DNA of 64,000 bases. It comes from Trichoplax sp. H2. Taxonomy: Eukaryota > Placozoa > Uniplacotomia > Trichoplacea. Location of the stretch: positions 1-64,000 of the forward strand of contig NOWV01000205.1 in assembly GCA_003344405.1 (NCBI GenBank), given 5' to 3'. Shown in pieces: positions 51,602 to 64,000 of this stretch. The position numbers were made by a program, and so were the translations under genes. The number at the start of each line of letters is the position of its first letter. The first letter of the stretch is position 1. The notes under the pieces were generated by a model. That model ran no database searches. It had not been told where the DNA came from and saw only the letters and a list, made by a program, of their open reading frames with translations.

Positions 51602-53767
51602 TAAATTATGGGTAGACTAACATACTTAAGGCGTAAATTGTCGTCAGGCAATAAACTGCCAGTTATTGTCACTCCTAGTAGGTAAAATCTTTATTTGTTG
51701 GGAAAATACTTGATTGTGTTAATTAATAATAGCAGGACCAAGGCTGTACCATAATATGTGAAAATATTTATGTCTAGGCATGATTTATGTGATGTTTCAC
51801 AATTTGTATTGACTTTGGAATTTAGATGCTGTAGGAGGATAAGATCTGCTATGTCAGGATAAATATTCGCGACGCAGCAATAATTAATGTAGCTATATAA
51901 GTAGGCTAAAGAGTGCTAAATAGTGCTTGATTTAGAAGGTCGACTAGTCCTACAACCCGTTACGCTGCTGACAGACTATGACTCATAACGCTGTCTATAT
52001 TACTCCTGCAAATACGTATATTGTTATGTTACTAATGTTCATACTGAATGTAACAAGGGGATCGCAAATCTTAAAAACTAATAACCTTAATACTTAGACT
52101 AAAGGAACGCTATTTGGTCTCAATACCGTAGTGTAACTCTAACAATAATCTAAAAGGATACTCTCTAGTAAATTTCAAGAAGCCTATCGAACGATCAGGA
52201 TAGTAAATGTTAACGAATTTGTAACTAAATCCTTTTTAAGGTAGAGAAATAAAATTCTATAACTAAACGACCGACAGGCCTTCTAGCTCATTACGAGATT
52301 ACGATTTGATTAGTCTAATTAAGTATAGTTACGTTTCTTTACCAGCTATTGAAATCAAGCCTTGCAAACCTTACTCATTCAAATTGAAAGATCGCTAAGT
52401 ACCTGGTGGAAAGTCCAGATAACCTTAATTGAAAGACTCAGAATTTTACCAATGCTGCTGTTGCCATGCCATATCATGGTAGCAAATTGCTGTAGCGCAT
52501 AATATAGATTATTTCAAGTTTCGTTTGATCTTCGTATTACCTATGAGTTATGGTTACGATCTCTTCAACTTTATCCTTATAAGAAGATGGTTTTTGGCAC
52601 GAAAGTAACTTTAATTTAGGAATAGGTAGGTTAGAATATTAGTTGCGAAATAGTTTAATCAAGGTGCATTAATTTTTTTATAGCGTTAGAAACATGAAGT
52701 TCAATTTCTAAACAGACGAAATGTTTTATTACGATAGCCTTATGCACGTTTATGAAAATGGGTTCAGGAGTGAATTAGTTTAATACTAACGAAGAAATGT
52801 TAAATGCATTTGATTATACCGTAATTTAAATCGGTATAAATGAAGTAAAATAAAGAGCTGCATATGGAGTTCTTTAAGGTCTTTTAGAATGAAAAGACGG
52901 TTCACTTTACGATAGAAATAGTATTTATGTTACGGCTAAAACCCATCTCGAGGCGATACACCGCCGTCTTTTCTTCTTTATTTTCATAAGATTTTATATA
53001 GATTACTATAAAAAGGTTAACTATATTCTTTTTAATAGGTACCGTATGATTTTTAAGATTGTACACTCTAACAATATTATCTCTTGCATTGCACCAGCCG
53101 ACTCAGATTATGTACGCCAGAATGTGAGCAATTGCTTAATCTAACGAAAGGGTGTTTGATGGCTTTTCTGGATTGAAATTTAAAAACTGTAGCAAAACCC
53201 TACTCTCTAAGAAAAGGTTTTATAATGCGTTAGAACAGGGCCATACTGTACGTATATTTTCTGTATTGAAATATCGACTGTTAACGTTCGTGCCACAATC
53301 CGCTTTAGCAGTCGTATAAGATTTTTTATTAAGAGCTGTTAAACTATTAAAGAAAATTTCATTAGGAATATGCGATAGCAAAGATTGATGTATAACTTTA
53401 TAGGATAGTAGGCTTAAAGCAGGATTAGGGTTAGCTAGGCTTAGATATATAGAGCATAAAAATTTCATATACTTACTTAAATATTTTGCATATGCATTCG
53501 TATACGACATCATTAGTTACGATTACAGTATGATAGATAATAAGGTCTAAGCAATGAGAGCATACCATGTAAAAGGTAACTAAGATGTAACATTATTCAG
53601 AAGGTTAAGAGAAACCTCATCCTTATTGAACTTATGGTATTGCAGAAATTAAATTGCGCAATTTTAAATCAAACCTGATTAAAATCATCTACAAAATTGG
53701 AGAATAATTCATGGCGTCATTCTAGTGTAGTTAATTTGATCAGTGTACGTCATTATTTTATTCATCT
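51602..53767. other. Intergenic; one diverged repeat, otherwise nothing supported
   Basis: Contains the second copy of the diverged repeat (52945-53225). The minus-strand 97-codon frame at 53220-53513 has no recognisable domain. Confidence 0.4.
52945..53225. repeat. Diverged dispersed repeat, copy 2
   Basis: Collinear with 40190-40395 through several matching blocks, with an insertion of about 90 bases after TTTTATATAGATTACTAT. See the first copy for the shared motifs. Confidence 0.6.
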
Positions 53768-53994
53768 TCGCGAATCGATGAATCGTAAATCATGATCAAT
53801 GATCATGATCAAGATCTAGCGATCACAGCATGTACATGTACACTGTATGTATATACACGTACATGTACACTGTACGTACATGTACAATGGAGACATGCTG
53901 ATTTATATCATGAACATGATGATTTAAATATTTGACATTAAATATGGTGTTGAAAAAGATAATTTTAGATACTTTAAATATAAAATTAGGGAGA
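53768..53994. repeat. Palindrome-rich repeat, second copy (right part)
   Basis: Near-identical to about 24321-24558, from CGCGAATCGATGAAT through GATCATGATCAAGATC, CATGTACATGTACACTGTA and TGGAGACATGCTG to AAATTAGGGAGA. One internal CTGTATGTATA unit is missing relative to the first copy. The left part (GATCATCATGAATC...) is absent here, so the right part can exist alone. Confidence 0.85.
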
Positions 53995-55797
53995 TGATAT
54001 ATGCGGTCTAAAATTTGAAATCTTGTTGGTATAATATCTAAGCTGATGTTTCGTCAAGTGCTAAATCTATAGTGACAATGCTACTTGGCTTAATCAGTCA
54101 ATACATGCACATGAATAGATTAGCAGTTTTAGTGATGAATGTATATCTGAAATGACAATGTAAAGCAGTTTTACAGTGTGGCAGTGCAATTTGAAATGGC
54201 ACTGTTATATCCATTTCTACTTGTATTCATAATATCTTGATAGAGATAATAAGATCTGATTTTCCGATGTAAAAATAACGTAAGCTGGACTGTTGCTTCT
54301 ATTCTATGAACAGATTTTGTTTCATCCTCCTTTTGAGTTATTAACTGTCGGATTGAACAAATCATTGTCATCAATATTAGAAACAATACACAAATATAAT
54401 CAATTTAGTCAATATCATAGGGTATTGCATGCGTATATATCTTCGACATTTGTTCTAATAATTTTTTATTATTCTTACACATAAAATAACAAAGGCTTCC
54501 TATATTCAAATTGAAAAATGTTATTGGTGCCTTTATAAATTGCTATCGTAAACCATAATGATGTTCAATAAAAGATGAAAGACAACTTTTCGAAAAATAA
54601 GTTTTTTTGGACTACATTTTCTCTTGAGTTGATTACGACTATAAACTTATCGTACGTAAATACGGTAAGTATAGATTTATATTCAAAATTACAAGTATTC
54701 ATAGCAACTGTAAACTAAGTTCGGACTTAGAGATTGTTGAAATTAATTAAACCCAACCGCTGCTGTTTTATCTATTTGTGTCAATATGCGAATAACTTTT
54801 GAATTAAAAACAGTCCTCATTGACATTAGAATAATATAATAACATGCTTAAACCATAAGGTTATATCAGCAATTACGGCTAGAGAAAGTAATGTATACTA
54901 TTTTATACAGGTAAAGGATAACTGTACGATGAAGTTATTAACTAATTCGAAATAGAACAGAACAAGGAATGGATACACCATTAACTAAACAAGGCAAGTA
55001 TATTTACCTTGAATTTCAGACTAATTTTTATTGGCTCATATCCTTATGTGACAAAGTTGAAAAAGCAATATCATTAAATATAGTTATGATGAAAGCTAGA
55101 AGTTAATAAAAGATGAAGAATAATCAAAGGCAGTAATATATTTAGTATTATAACCTTGACTTGTATACGAATATTATATGGTATTACTTTTAAAAGATTA
55201 TAAATAGCAGGTTATTTAACATAGAAATTATATTAATTTTTTTTAAGTATGTACTAATAAAATAGTGTCTTAAAGCTATAAATAAGACGTAATAAAAGTA
55301 ATGCCTATATTTTAGAAAGTAGTAAAGTACACGGTAACTAGCGATCTCACAATAAGAATCACATTCGCACTTGCAAATGTACCCGTACTATCATCATAAA
55401 GTTAACAGATAATAGTACAGGTAGACAAATCTTGTATTTATGATGGAAGAATTGTTTTTCAGGCTGATTTATTTATTTAATATCTATATAAGGAAAAAAT
55501 GTCATCAATGGAACACGTAATGATGATGATTGTGCCGATAATAATAGTGCTTATCTTTCAATTTAAAGTGTTCCTAGCACTGCAATTCAGCCATTATTAA
55601 CAGTTATCTTGGTAAAGGGTAACATAGAAATTAAATCTACACTTTTAAAGGCATTAGAGCTACGTTTTGGATATCCAATAATACCGTAAACTTAGTCGTC
55701 ATATTATGCCAATAGAACATAAGAAATAAAAGCAAAGTAGGTCATACTAAAGCAATCAAATTAATTTTAGGGATTCATAACCGTCATTAAATGGCTG
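53995..55797. other. Intergenic, no gene seen
   Basis: AT-rich. Small overlapping frames on both strands near 54171-54484 have no domain. The stop of paralog C follows at 55798. Confidence 0.5.
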
Positions 55798-58700
55798 TTA
55801 CGCTTCAGAAATATTATTCATCGATTTTTCTTTATTCTCTTCTCCATTATTTTTAATTTCGTTTTCTTCTTGCCATTTTTGCTCCTCTGCTTCTCTGTAT
55901 TTTAAGAATTGATCTTAGTTAAAGGACTATATAGACCATAATTTTAATAATTATTCTATTAAATTATATAATTATTAGCCTAACAGAAATATCGTTCTAT
56001 ATTCTATCTGCTCGTTTATATGGTTGTAAAGTTCAAAAATAGGCACATATTCTGATTTCAAATCAAAACTTAAAGATCCACAGTATTCTAGAGCAATATT
56101 ATGTTAAAGCTATAATAATTAAAATAATAAATGCTTCTAATGAGATGGCGGATGAGTAATGTGTTTTAAAGAATTTAGGTTGCGCTACCGGACGCCTTTC
56201 ATACCGAAATGAGAATTAACCTTGCTATTTAATCTAGCAAAGACAATATAATACTAAACTTTTCCATACCTTCGTCGACTCTTCCATCTTAGGTAGCAAA
56301 AAAATAAAACTGAGGCTACGGCAATTCCAGCGGCAACGCAGCCAATAATTACTCCAGCCGTTGCAGCAAATTTTTCTATTAAACGTCATAAATAATAACA
56401 ATTTAAATATCATTCACAGTAAATAAAATCAGATGATAATAAAATTTTTTCTTTCGATTTTTAGATCATCTAATATAAGCTCAATAATCATAATCATTCA
56501 CATAATAACTAACGTTATAAGGTAATTTTTGTCCTTAAACGAAATAATATTAAAAGTGAAAAATTTCCATCTTAAGTGTCTATCTGTCAAAAATCAGTTC
56601 TGTGACAAGATAACGAAATGCTAAATCTGAAATTCTTCTCTCTGAATCACTATTAGGGCGCTAAAGTCTGTCTATAAAACAAATCGGAAAATTTATCTCT
56701 AATTTTAGAAATCTCAGTGATTTATACGCCTTTAACTTCAGGTCATGCACTATACTTAAGAACCAACTCTATTGCATAAAATGCCGGGCTTGTACATCTA
56801 TCTACTGAAAAGCTAGAAGCTATCATAAGTATCAATAGCACGAATAAACCAGGTAGTAAATTTATATCTAAATGCCTAATAACTACGGTAACATTTAACG
56901 GCATAGACATCTGATGATCAGTACAAGACAGCCGTTGACAAAATCGGTCAAGTCGTAATGTTAAATCTCATGTGAATTAGTCAAAATCACATACTACGGC
57001 GCAAAGTGTCTTAAAATTATGAACTATATATTTCGTCATCTAAATAAGGTTTTGCCTCTGAATATCGTTAATTTCTCTACGGTGAGATAATACCGTAGTA
57101 TCATTATATTTTAGATTTAAAAGTAATGAATGATTTGGCCGGAATGGCAAATAGCTAATCCGACAGTTAAAATGGGCCTAGCATATGCGTCTAAAATTTT
57201 AGCGTATAAAGTATTTTGCTGAAACTTACTCCTCGAAGAACCTAAGCAGTCCGATCCAGGCAAGCACCTATAATTTTCAATCAAGACATAAAGCAGTTTA
57301 ATCATTAAATATTAAATATGACCTTTCAAAGAAGCCAGTAAAGTATTCTTGCAGTCGTAAACTTTTAGTAAATTAGCTCATATGTAATGCAAATCTAAGT
57401 AATATATTATAACAATAATATAATCACATTTATTAATAGTCTACAGTGACAAACATCGAAAAAAGCTTTCAGTTATCAGTACATTATGTATGTTTGAATT
57501 GTTTATACTGCTGTTAAAAATGCTAAATTTAGATAAATATGCTGGTTAGGTTTTAACGCTGATTTTTAAAATATATTAACGTTGCATAATTAGAATTAAT
57601 ATTATGGGCTAAATTCATAAGTAGTTTAGCTCCATATATTTGATACGATAGTAAGATATATATGCACAGCAAATATCTAACTTACATGCAAAAGGCAGTT
57701 GTTATATTATGGACCATGCATGTTTTGCCATTTTCACATTCCAAGGCACATTCTTAAATATAATTTAGAATAAAATATATTTCAGTCACAAATTCTGTTT
57801 CTACCATTAATACAAATTTGATGTAGTAATTCGTACGCGTGAATAAACTAATATGGAAGAATATAATTTGACCATAGTAGTGTTCATAATTTAAATTGTA
57901 AACAACAATTTAGCACAACGAAATATAGCTACTACTAACATATGATTAAATGCTGCAAAATGTTAGAGTTATCAATTCTACTTTACCGATAGTTAAATAC
58001 AATTAAAAAACTAAAGACAAAATTACAAGATACGTGTATGCCGAACATAATATACTGTACAATAATTTCGTGGTAATCTAATTTTTAATAATATTATTTG
58101 GTACCCTATAAGGTATTTGATATAGATTCTAAGGGTATTTTATTGACTATGCAAGGAATATGCCAAATTAATTAAAGCAGTTGTCCACTTACTTGAGCAA
58201 TTATGGCTGTAATAACTACCATTTCTTCTTAGTTCATCACACTGACACCGATATGATCCTAATGTATTGACACATTCTTGATATTCATATGGGCATATGG
58301 ATGGCTTTGTTTTGCATTCGTCGATATCTAGGTACAATATTAAAAAAATATTATTCTCATCTCTGATTTATGAAAATATCAAATGTTTGTTTATGTCATT
58401 CATGTACGACAAACGTAATAACTGAGAAAATCAATGTGTTAACTTCATCTTTTTAATAAAATATCAATAAACATGAGACATGCTTATTTATATTAAATTG
58501 ACAGATAAATAGAATAAGGTGAGTGATAATAGTATCGGATATTGTAGTTACTGTAAACAACGGTATTCGTCTTCAGTTGTAATATTGTGATAAGTTGTAT
58601 ATAACATTTTATTGCTGTTTTATCCACCTAATAAACTATCGCATAACTTTTCTAATTAGAATTTATTATGATCGTAAACTGCATATGATCATACGGCAAA

Positions 58701-61700
58701 GAATAATGTGCGCCTTTTTATTATGTGCACTAAATAACTGAATTACTAAATTTAGTACAGTATAGAATCAACACTTTCATCTACCAAAACAATTATTAAA
58801 TCAGAAAAACTATTACAACGTTTAAAATGTGTCGCGATAGAGATGTCTTCTAATTAACATAAGTAACAAAACAGTTTTCGAATCATTACATTAACAATAA
58901 GTTCAGTCGTTCCATAAAACTGATCTAAAGGTCGATAACAATACAGAATCATTGGCAAAATTCATCTCTTGCTTATCTTTGCCTTAGTCACAAGCAAATA
59001 TCAGTAATTATAAGATTATAATTATACCCACAAAACCCTCAACGCTGAAGCCTATATAGTGCTATATAAACTAATCGTAACGGAAGTACTAACGTAGTAG
59101 TGCTGCTGGACTAGTTTTGTCAGCGATACTGATCTAGAATTTACAAGAAATGCAGAGAAAGTAGTAAAAATTTATCATTTAGGCTCATTATGCCTAGCTT
59201 ATAATAAATAGCGAATTGTTGTATTAATGAAAATTGAGATAATGGAGCTATTTAAACTCTAAATGAATATGCAGTTTTACCTAAATTAGCAATAGGTAAA
59301 CATACTTGTAGGAGTCACTGTTATACTGATTGATAAAAGGGATAATTTAGTTAATTAAAAAATGTTAACATTTCGACTAAATATACATACTATTTATAAC
59401 TAAGGAGATCTATATTAGCTTAAGTAGTTGTATATTTGATAATCAATATACTAATTATAGGAGCACTGGCTATTAATTCAATAGCTACTGTTTGCTTTTC
59501 TAGAAATGGAAATCAAATGGTATACAATATAAGTCAAGCTTTTCTCCACAATAAAATCAAAAGATCGAGTGATAGCAGCCAGAGTACGTGGTAACTCAAC
59601 AAACAGGGTGAAATACCACGCATTATCTCGAATAGAAGGTGTATAAATAGTAGATATCATGCCTTCGTTAGGTCTTTAATTTGATAATTCGTAATGTACT
59701 ACAATTTACAACATCATTATAATATACTGTACCAAAAGTGAAATATAAGAATTAAGGGTTGTATTAAAGATTATGAATACAAAAGGCGATATATATGACA
59801 TTCGCAAGTTATTTGTTGCATTGGAACATATCAATGTCTATAAAAGTAATGTTGTCTAACCGAAGGTTTACAGATCATTTATGATATAAGTGACAGCTTT
59901 CAAGGTGTAATGAAATCAGCAACAAAAGATCATTTCTTTCACTAATGTCACCAACCCAATAAGTAGAAAGTCGATTGCAATTAAAACTGTGACGAAGATC
60001 AATAATAATAAGGACTTCGTGATTTGATTAAGGTTAACATGAAAGATTACGATTATTAAACTTGTTTTGTCGCCAAATATGGTTAATGATGGTAGATTTA
60101 AATGCAACTAATCACTAGAGTATTTTATAATACCTAATTAATTCAATTCAAAACAAACCTTGACACCATGTGCCATTCCCGATAAATCCAAGTCGGCATT
60201 CGCAAGTAAATATTGATGTTTTAGATGGCAAATTATTTATCATGATGCATTTGGCATGATGATGACATGTTTGCCCATCCAGTCCGCATTTATCCAAAGA
60301 CTGATTATCTAATGTTTAAAAGAAACGCTTAGTTAGCTTGTCCATATCAACTGATCATTCCTGTAAAAATACTAATAATGGCATCTAATATTATTTATTT
60401 AATAATAATTATTATTACTGCAAAACGAATACCAGCATTAGTGAAATTCGGTAGTCAAATTAACTAAGTAGAGAATCTTAATATTAAAAAACACAGTTTA
60501 GTTTGCGTCTATTCCCCGTACCATAGCTTATTTCAACATCTAAAATCCTGCGTCGTATAACAATAAACAGAGCCCTACTTTGAGTGTAGTTACTTATAGA
60601 TAGAAATTAGGGAAATTTTTTTGATGACAAGATACGCACTGTCGTAAGATCATATTTCATGCAAATAATTATTAATTGCAGTAAATTCATAAAAGTTAAC
60701 TAAACACCACTATGAGGCCAATACTATCATATCATCAAATTAGATAATCTATTAACCACTACAGTAAAAGATAAGCCTTTAATTAAATGAAAACTCTGCA
60801 TAGACTGCTTCCATTAATTGTAAACCTCTTGTTAAGTCAATAGATGTGTTTTCAATAACAGATTCTACTGCTAAAAAAACAAAGTTTGGTAAATTGTGGT
60901 GCCAACTTAGAATATCTCGAAATTGAATTTAAATGACTATTTGCAAATCGATATTAAATTTCGAAATTGAAGGCTTCTTATTAACAGGGAACATCAGTTG
61001 TAACACTCACTAATTTAGTATTCTAGTAGAACTAATCGTTCGTTTAATGTGAAATAAGACATATAAATTCGTTATATAATGATCAAAAGATTCTTTATTA
61101 AGATAAAATTATAATTTTGTTAATCCACATTGCGTTCGGATATGAGTTATATCTCACCAAAGAATAAATACGGTCATCTTACGTGTACATAAAACAAAAA
61201 GATAAACTAGCGAGAAAACTCCATTTAATTATATCTATAAATTAATATGATCTTTCCTTTCTGTAGTATACGAATATTCGTATGATAAGTTTCATACCGA
61301 AATTTGAATATTTCATCAATCCTAGAACACTAATTAGATTATATTAGATAATCCGTATAGCTATAGTAAATACATAATTTTGCTGACATATTAAATATTA
61401 GCTCAGGCCCATTTCAATAGAGATCGTATTTAGCATGGTACCATTAGTACCAATTGAATAAAATATATTCTAGGCAATTGTCCGCTTAACTGAATTTATC
61501 GTAAACTTTAGAAGTACAACAATCGCTTTTAGATAATAAATCTTTTTATTCTACTATTGACTTCTACATTAATCAGCCAATAGCTATTATCATACATTAA
61601 TTATCAGAGAAACCGCAGGTATGAACGGTATTGGCCGTAAATCATATAAGCATACTTTATCATGAATCATTTGACAGTACCTAATTGCACATAACTGCAA

Positions 61701-62124
61701 TTCATGCATGATACACCGTACTACAGGTCCACCGAAATAGTAGTAGAGTTAGGACCTTATAAACTAATTATCTTCAGAATATTAAACAATGGAAAAAGAC
61801 CAGGTAGATTATATTTAATTGCAAAGATTATATTGATAAGATGACTATTAATTGTCTACTGTACCATTGATTAACAAATTTTTTCTAATAATTGGATGTC
61901 ATCGGAAACTATATTTTAACAATGGAATTTTATCACCCAATGCTTTATCAGTAAATAAATAAATGAATGACTGCATGGTAAATTCTTGTGCCGCCCGTAC
62001 TATTTATAGATCTACGAGCATGTCAGGTCATATAAATATTCAATTATTACGTAAAATATTATTAAACAATTATTTTACCTGATGTTGGTGCAGTAGTTCC
62101 TGCTGTTTCAACCATAATAGCAAA
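55798..62124 (-). CDS. EGF-repeat single-pass membrane protein, paralog C (5' exon missing)
   Basis: Exons in gene order: 62124-62079, 60308-60159, 58327-58193, 57752-57686, 57267-57230, 56375-56270, 55894-55798, joining in frame to 212 residues plus the missing start. Exon 2 (150 bp, as in A) is an EGF with spacing x6, x5, x14, x1, x10. Exon 3 is a calcium-binding EGF (DIDEC, CVNTLGSYRC) ending NGSYYSHNCS. Exons 4 and 5 make the short juxtamembrane EGF (ENGKTC...), with a phase-2 intron between Cys 4 and Cys 5. Exon 6 encodes the helix (GVIIGCVAAGIAVASVLFF) and CYLRWKSRRR. Exon 7 is a strongly acidic, Glu/Asn-rich tail (EAEEQKWQEENEIKNNGEEN) ending NNISEA. The acceptor TACAG at 55895 was chosen because it keeps this frame. 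The first exon shown (FAIMVETAGTTAPTS) has a Thr-rich end and may follow the signal peptide. Confidence 0.85.
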
Positions 62125-64000
62125 CTGTTGATTAATAAAATTTGATCAATTACTTGAAAGGATATTATTTCATAGATGACATATTTTGATTTTAATTCAT
62201 AGGAAATAAACAAAGGTACAATACAATCTTCCAATTAGTATTATCACAGCCGTTAATCTAAATTAATTGATATGACTTTTGCCATCAATCTCAAAAGAAA
62301 AGTATACTATTTTACGGTACTGTATTAATATGAGAATTAAACTTAATTAATTAGAAGAGATTATTCAATATTAGAGAAGTTTCCGTAACAGAGGGGATCC
62401 ACAAAGTTATTACTGTATATTTTTTTTAAATCTTAGATTTTATATAGAACTATCGGGGTGTTAATAAATTTTATTTGGAATATCTTATGTAACAGCAAAA
62501 TATTAGTTACTGTGATTTAAATAATTGTAAGGGTAACGATTTCGTAGTAATTTTTTACTATGGTTCATTTTCAATCGCTAGTTTTCACTTACTAAGATAT
62601 TATCAGAGATATTCCTGAATTACCTCTTATGCTAAATAATTCAAAGAATATTTCGATACTACTAATTGTAGCATACTGATATACAAACTGCTATGATCTT
62701 GTCGATAAGAGGATATTATTCATATATGGCAAAAGCATTAAATACTGTAGTATTGCTAAAATTTAGGAATACTGCTTATTATCAATATCCAAATTTTGTT
62801 ATCCCACTACTCGTATATACTTCGTATGACTCTAATTTTGAAGATATCGCTTGACAATATCAGACTGATTAATTAAAGTTAATCTTCAATAAGGCTGAAT
62901 TTCACAAAAGATTAATCAAAAAGGTCGCTTTCGTTTTAATTTTCATTCACAGTCTGTTGCAATCTATTTTCTTTTTTCAGTGATAAAATATGATTTAATC
63001 TGTAGTAAGAAATTTAGACAAATTAACTTGTCTTAAAGAGGAGGCCTTGTAGAGTAAAATAAACGACACGGAAAAAAATAAGTAATCAGTGATAGCTGAA
63101 AGTACAGATACGAAGAGGGATTGAAGATCAGTCACAGAATTTTCCTTATATATTGCAATATTAAAATTGAAATTAATCGGTATACCTTAAATTCCAGAAT
63201 TGAATTATACATTATAGGAATAGTATAGATAGCATTATCGAGTGAAATGGAATACAAATTAAGTGAGTAAAATTCATTTTTGCCCATCTTTGCAATTAGC
63301 CATTACAAAAATTAATAAGATAACGTAAAATATAGAGAAAGATACAGAAGATATCGAATATAAAAATTACAGCTTTGCTAAATGATGCAGTGTAGTTTCA
63401 TATCAATTATTTCTTAATCTTGTTTTTACTACCTGTATTAAAATAGAGCTGATCAGTAAGAGTGCCAAATAAAATCTCGTCGGACGCTCCATCGCAATCT
63501 GGTTCTGGTCATATAATGAAGTAACAGAGAGCAACACGTTTACTTTTATACATATGTGAGATTTTTAATTGAATATAGCATTTTGCCTAACACTACAATA
63601 CAGCATATCTGTTTTTAACGATTAATGTTGTTGTTTATTGTTATTAAAATGTTTTTAAGAGATCAAGCTAATATTACCTAACAATAAAAATTATTAATAC
63701 GTCATTCATTTTAGTTGAAAAATAATGGATTTAATATTTACAAACGAATTCCAAATCTTTAGATCGTTTCTAAACTATAATAGATTTATAATTCTACTTT
63801 TCATATCGGATTTTACTCTCTATACTATTATGGTAGTAAGATTGAATAGTATAACATTGTTCGTAATTAATTGTTATGTTATAGATAAGGTATTCAATTA
63901 TTTACCCAATTACGATAATTGACGAAGCCCGCGATGATGTTACAGAATGTATTATTTATTTTGTGTACCTTGTCTATCTGTACATCCAAGTGTTCAATTT
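62125..64000. other. Upstream of paralog C; no gene supported
   Basis: The signal-peptide exon of paralog C should lie here or beyond the window. Minus-strand ATG frames with phase-0 donors exist (for example one ending LEFK before GTATACC near 63190), but none encodes a clear hydrophobic leader. The plus-strand frame at 63725-63922 has no domain. Confidence 0.4.

Overview
The window is nuclear DNA of an animal, most likely an invertebrate, with a very AT-rich background. The evidence is spliced genes with GT...AG introns, calcium-binding EGF modules on a single-pass membrane protein, and relics of pogo/Tigger, hAT/ZMYM, Tc1 and LTR elements that are all common in metazoans. I cannot name the phylum from sequence alone.

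Layout. (1) At 5.0-10.8, 15.0-20.1 and 55.8-62.1 kb lie three paralogous genes, all on the minus strand, here called A, B and C. Each encodes EGF + calcium-binding EGF + juxtamembrane EGF + one membrane helix + a short cytoplasmic tail. I rebuilt them exon by exon; exon order, exon sizes and intron phases agree across all three. The first (signal peptide) exon was not found for any of them. (2) Between B and C, at 29.4-43.1 kb, sit three long intact intronless reading frames derived from transposases of three different superfamilies: CENP-B/pogo-like, ZMYM1/hAT-like and Tc1-like. By eye, each has lost one or more catalytic acidic residues while keeping its DNA-binding or fold motifs, which suggests host genes made from transposases, or old elements. 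(3) At 45.5-48.4 kb there is a broken copy of a widespread animal repeat-type gene with a cysteine module at the N-terminus (present twice) and a HFLHSHLDFFP-type C-terminus.

Retroelements. Two solo LTRs have perfect 5-bp target duplications: 37501-37953 (GGGGT) and 50597-51216 (AGCAC). The window begins inside a further copy of the second LTR (1-380). The 50.6-kb LTR is nested inside an older retroelement-like leader with a short gag-like start at 51515.

Repeats and assembly. A block very rich in CATG/GATC/GTAC palindromes lies at 24.15-24.56 kb, with a second copy of its right part at 53.77-53.99 kb. A 20-base N gap (24559-24578) is flanked by two near-identical 380-bp stretches, which looks like an unresolved overlap or haplotype join. 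The remaining intergenic and intronic DNA shows no gene I can support.

How the parts relate: the EGF genes look like a locally duplicated cell-surface family, and the transposase-derived genes and repeats have accumulated in the roughly 36 kb between copies B and C. No regulatory link between the two groups is visible.
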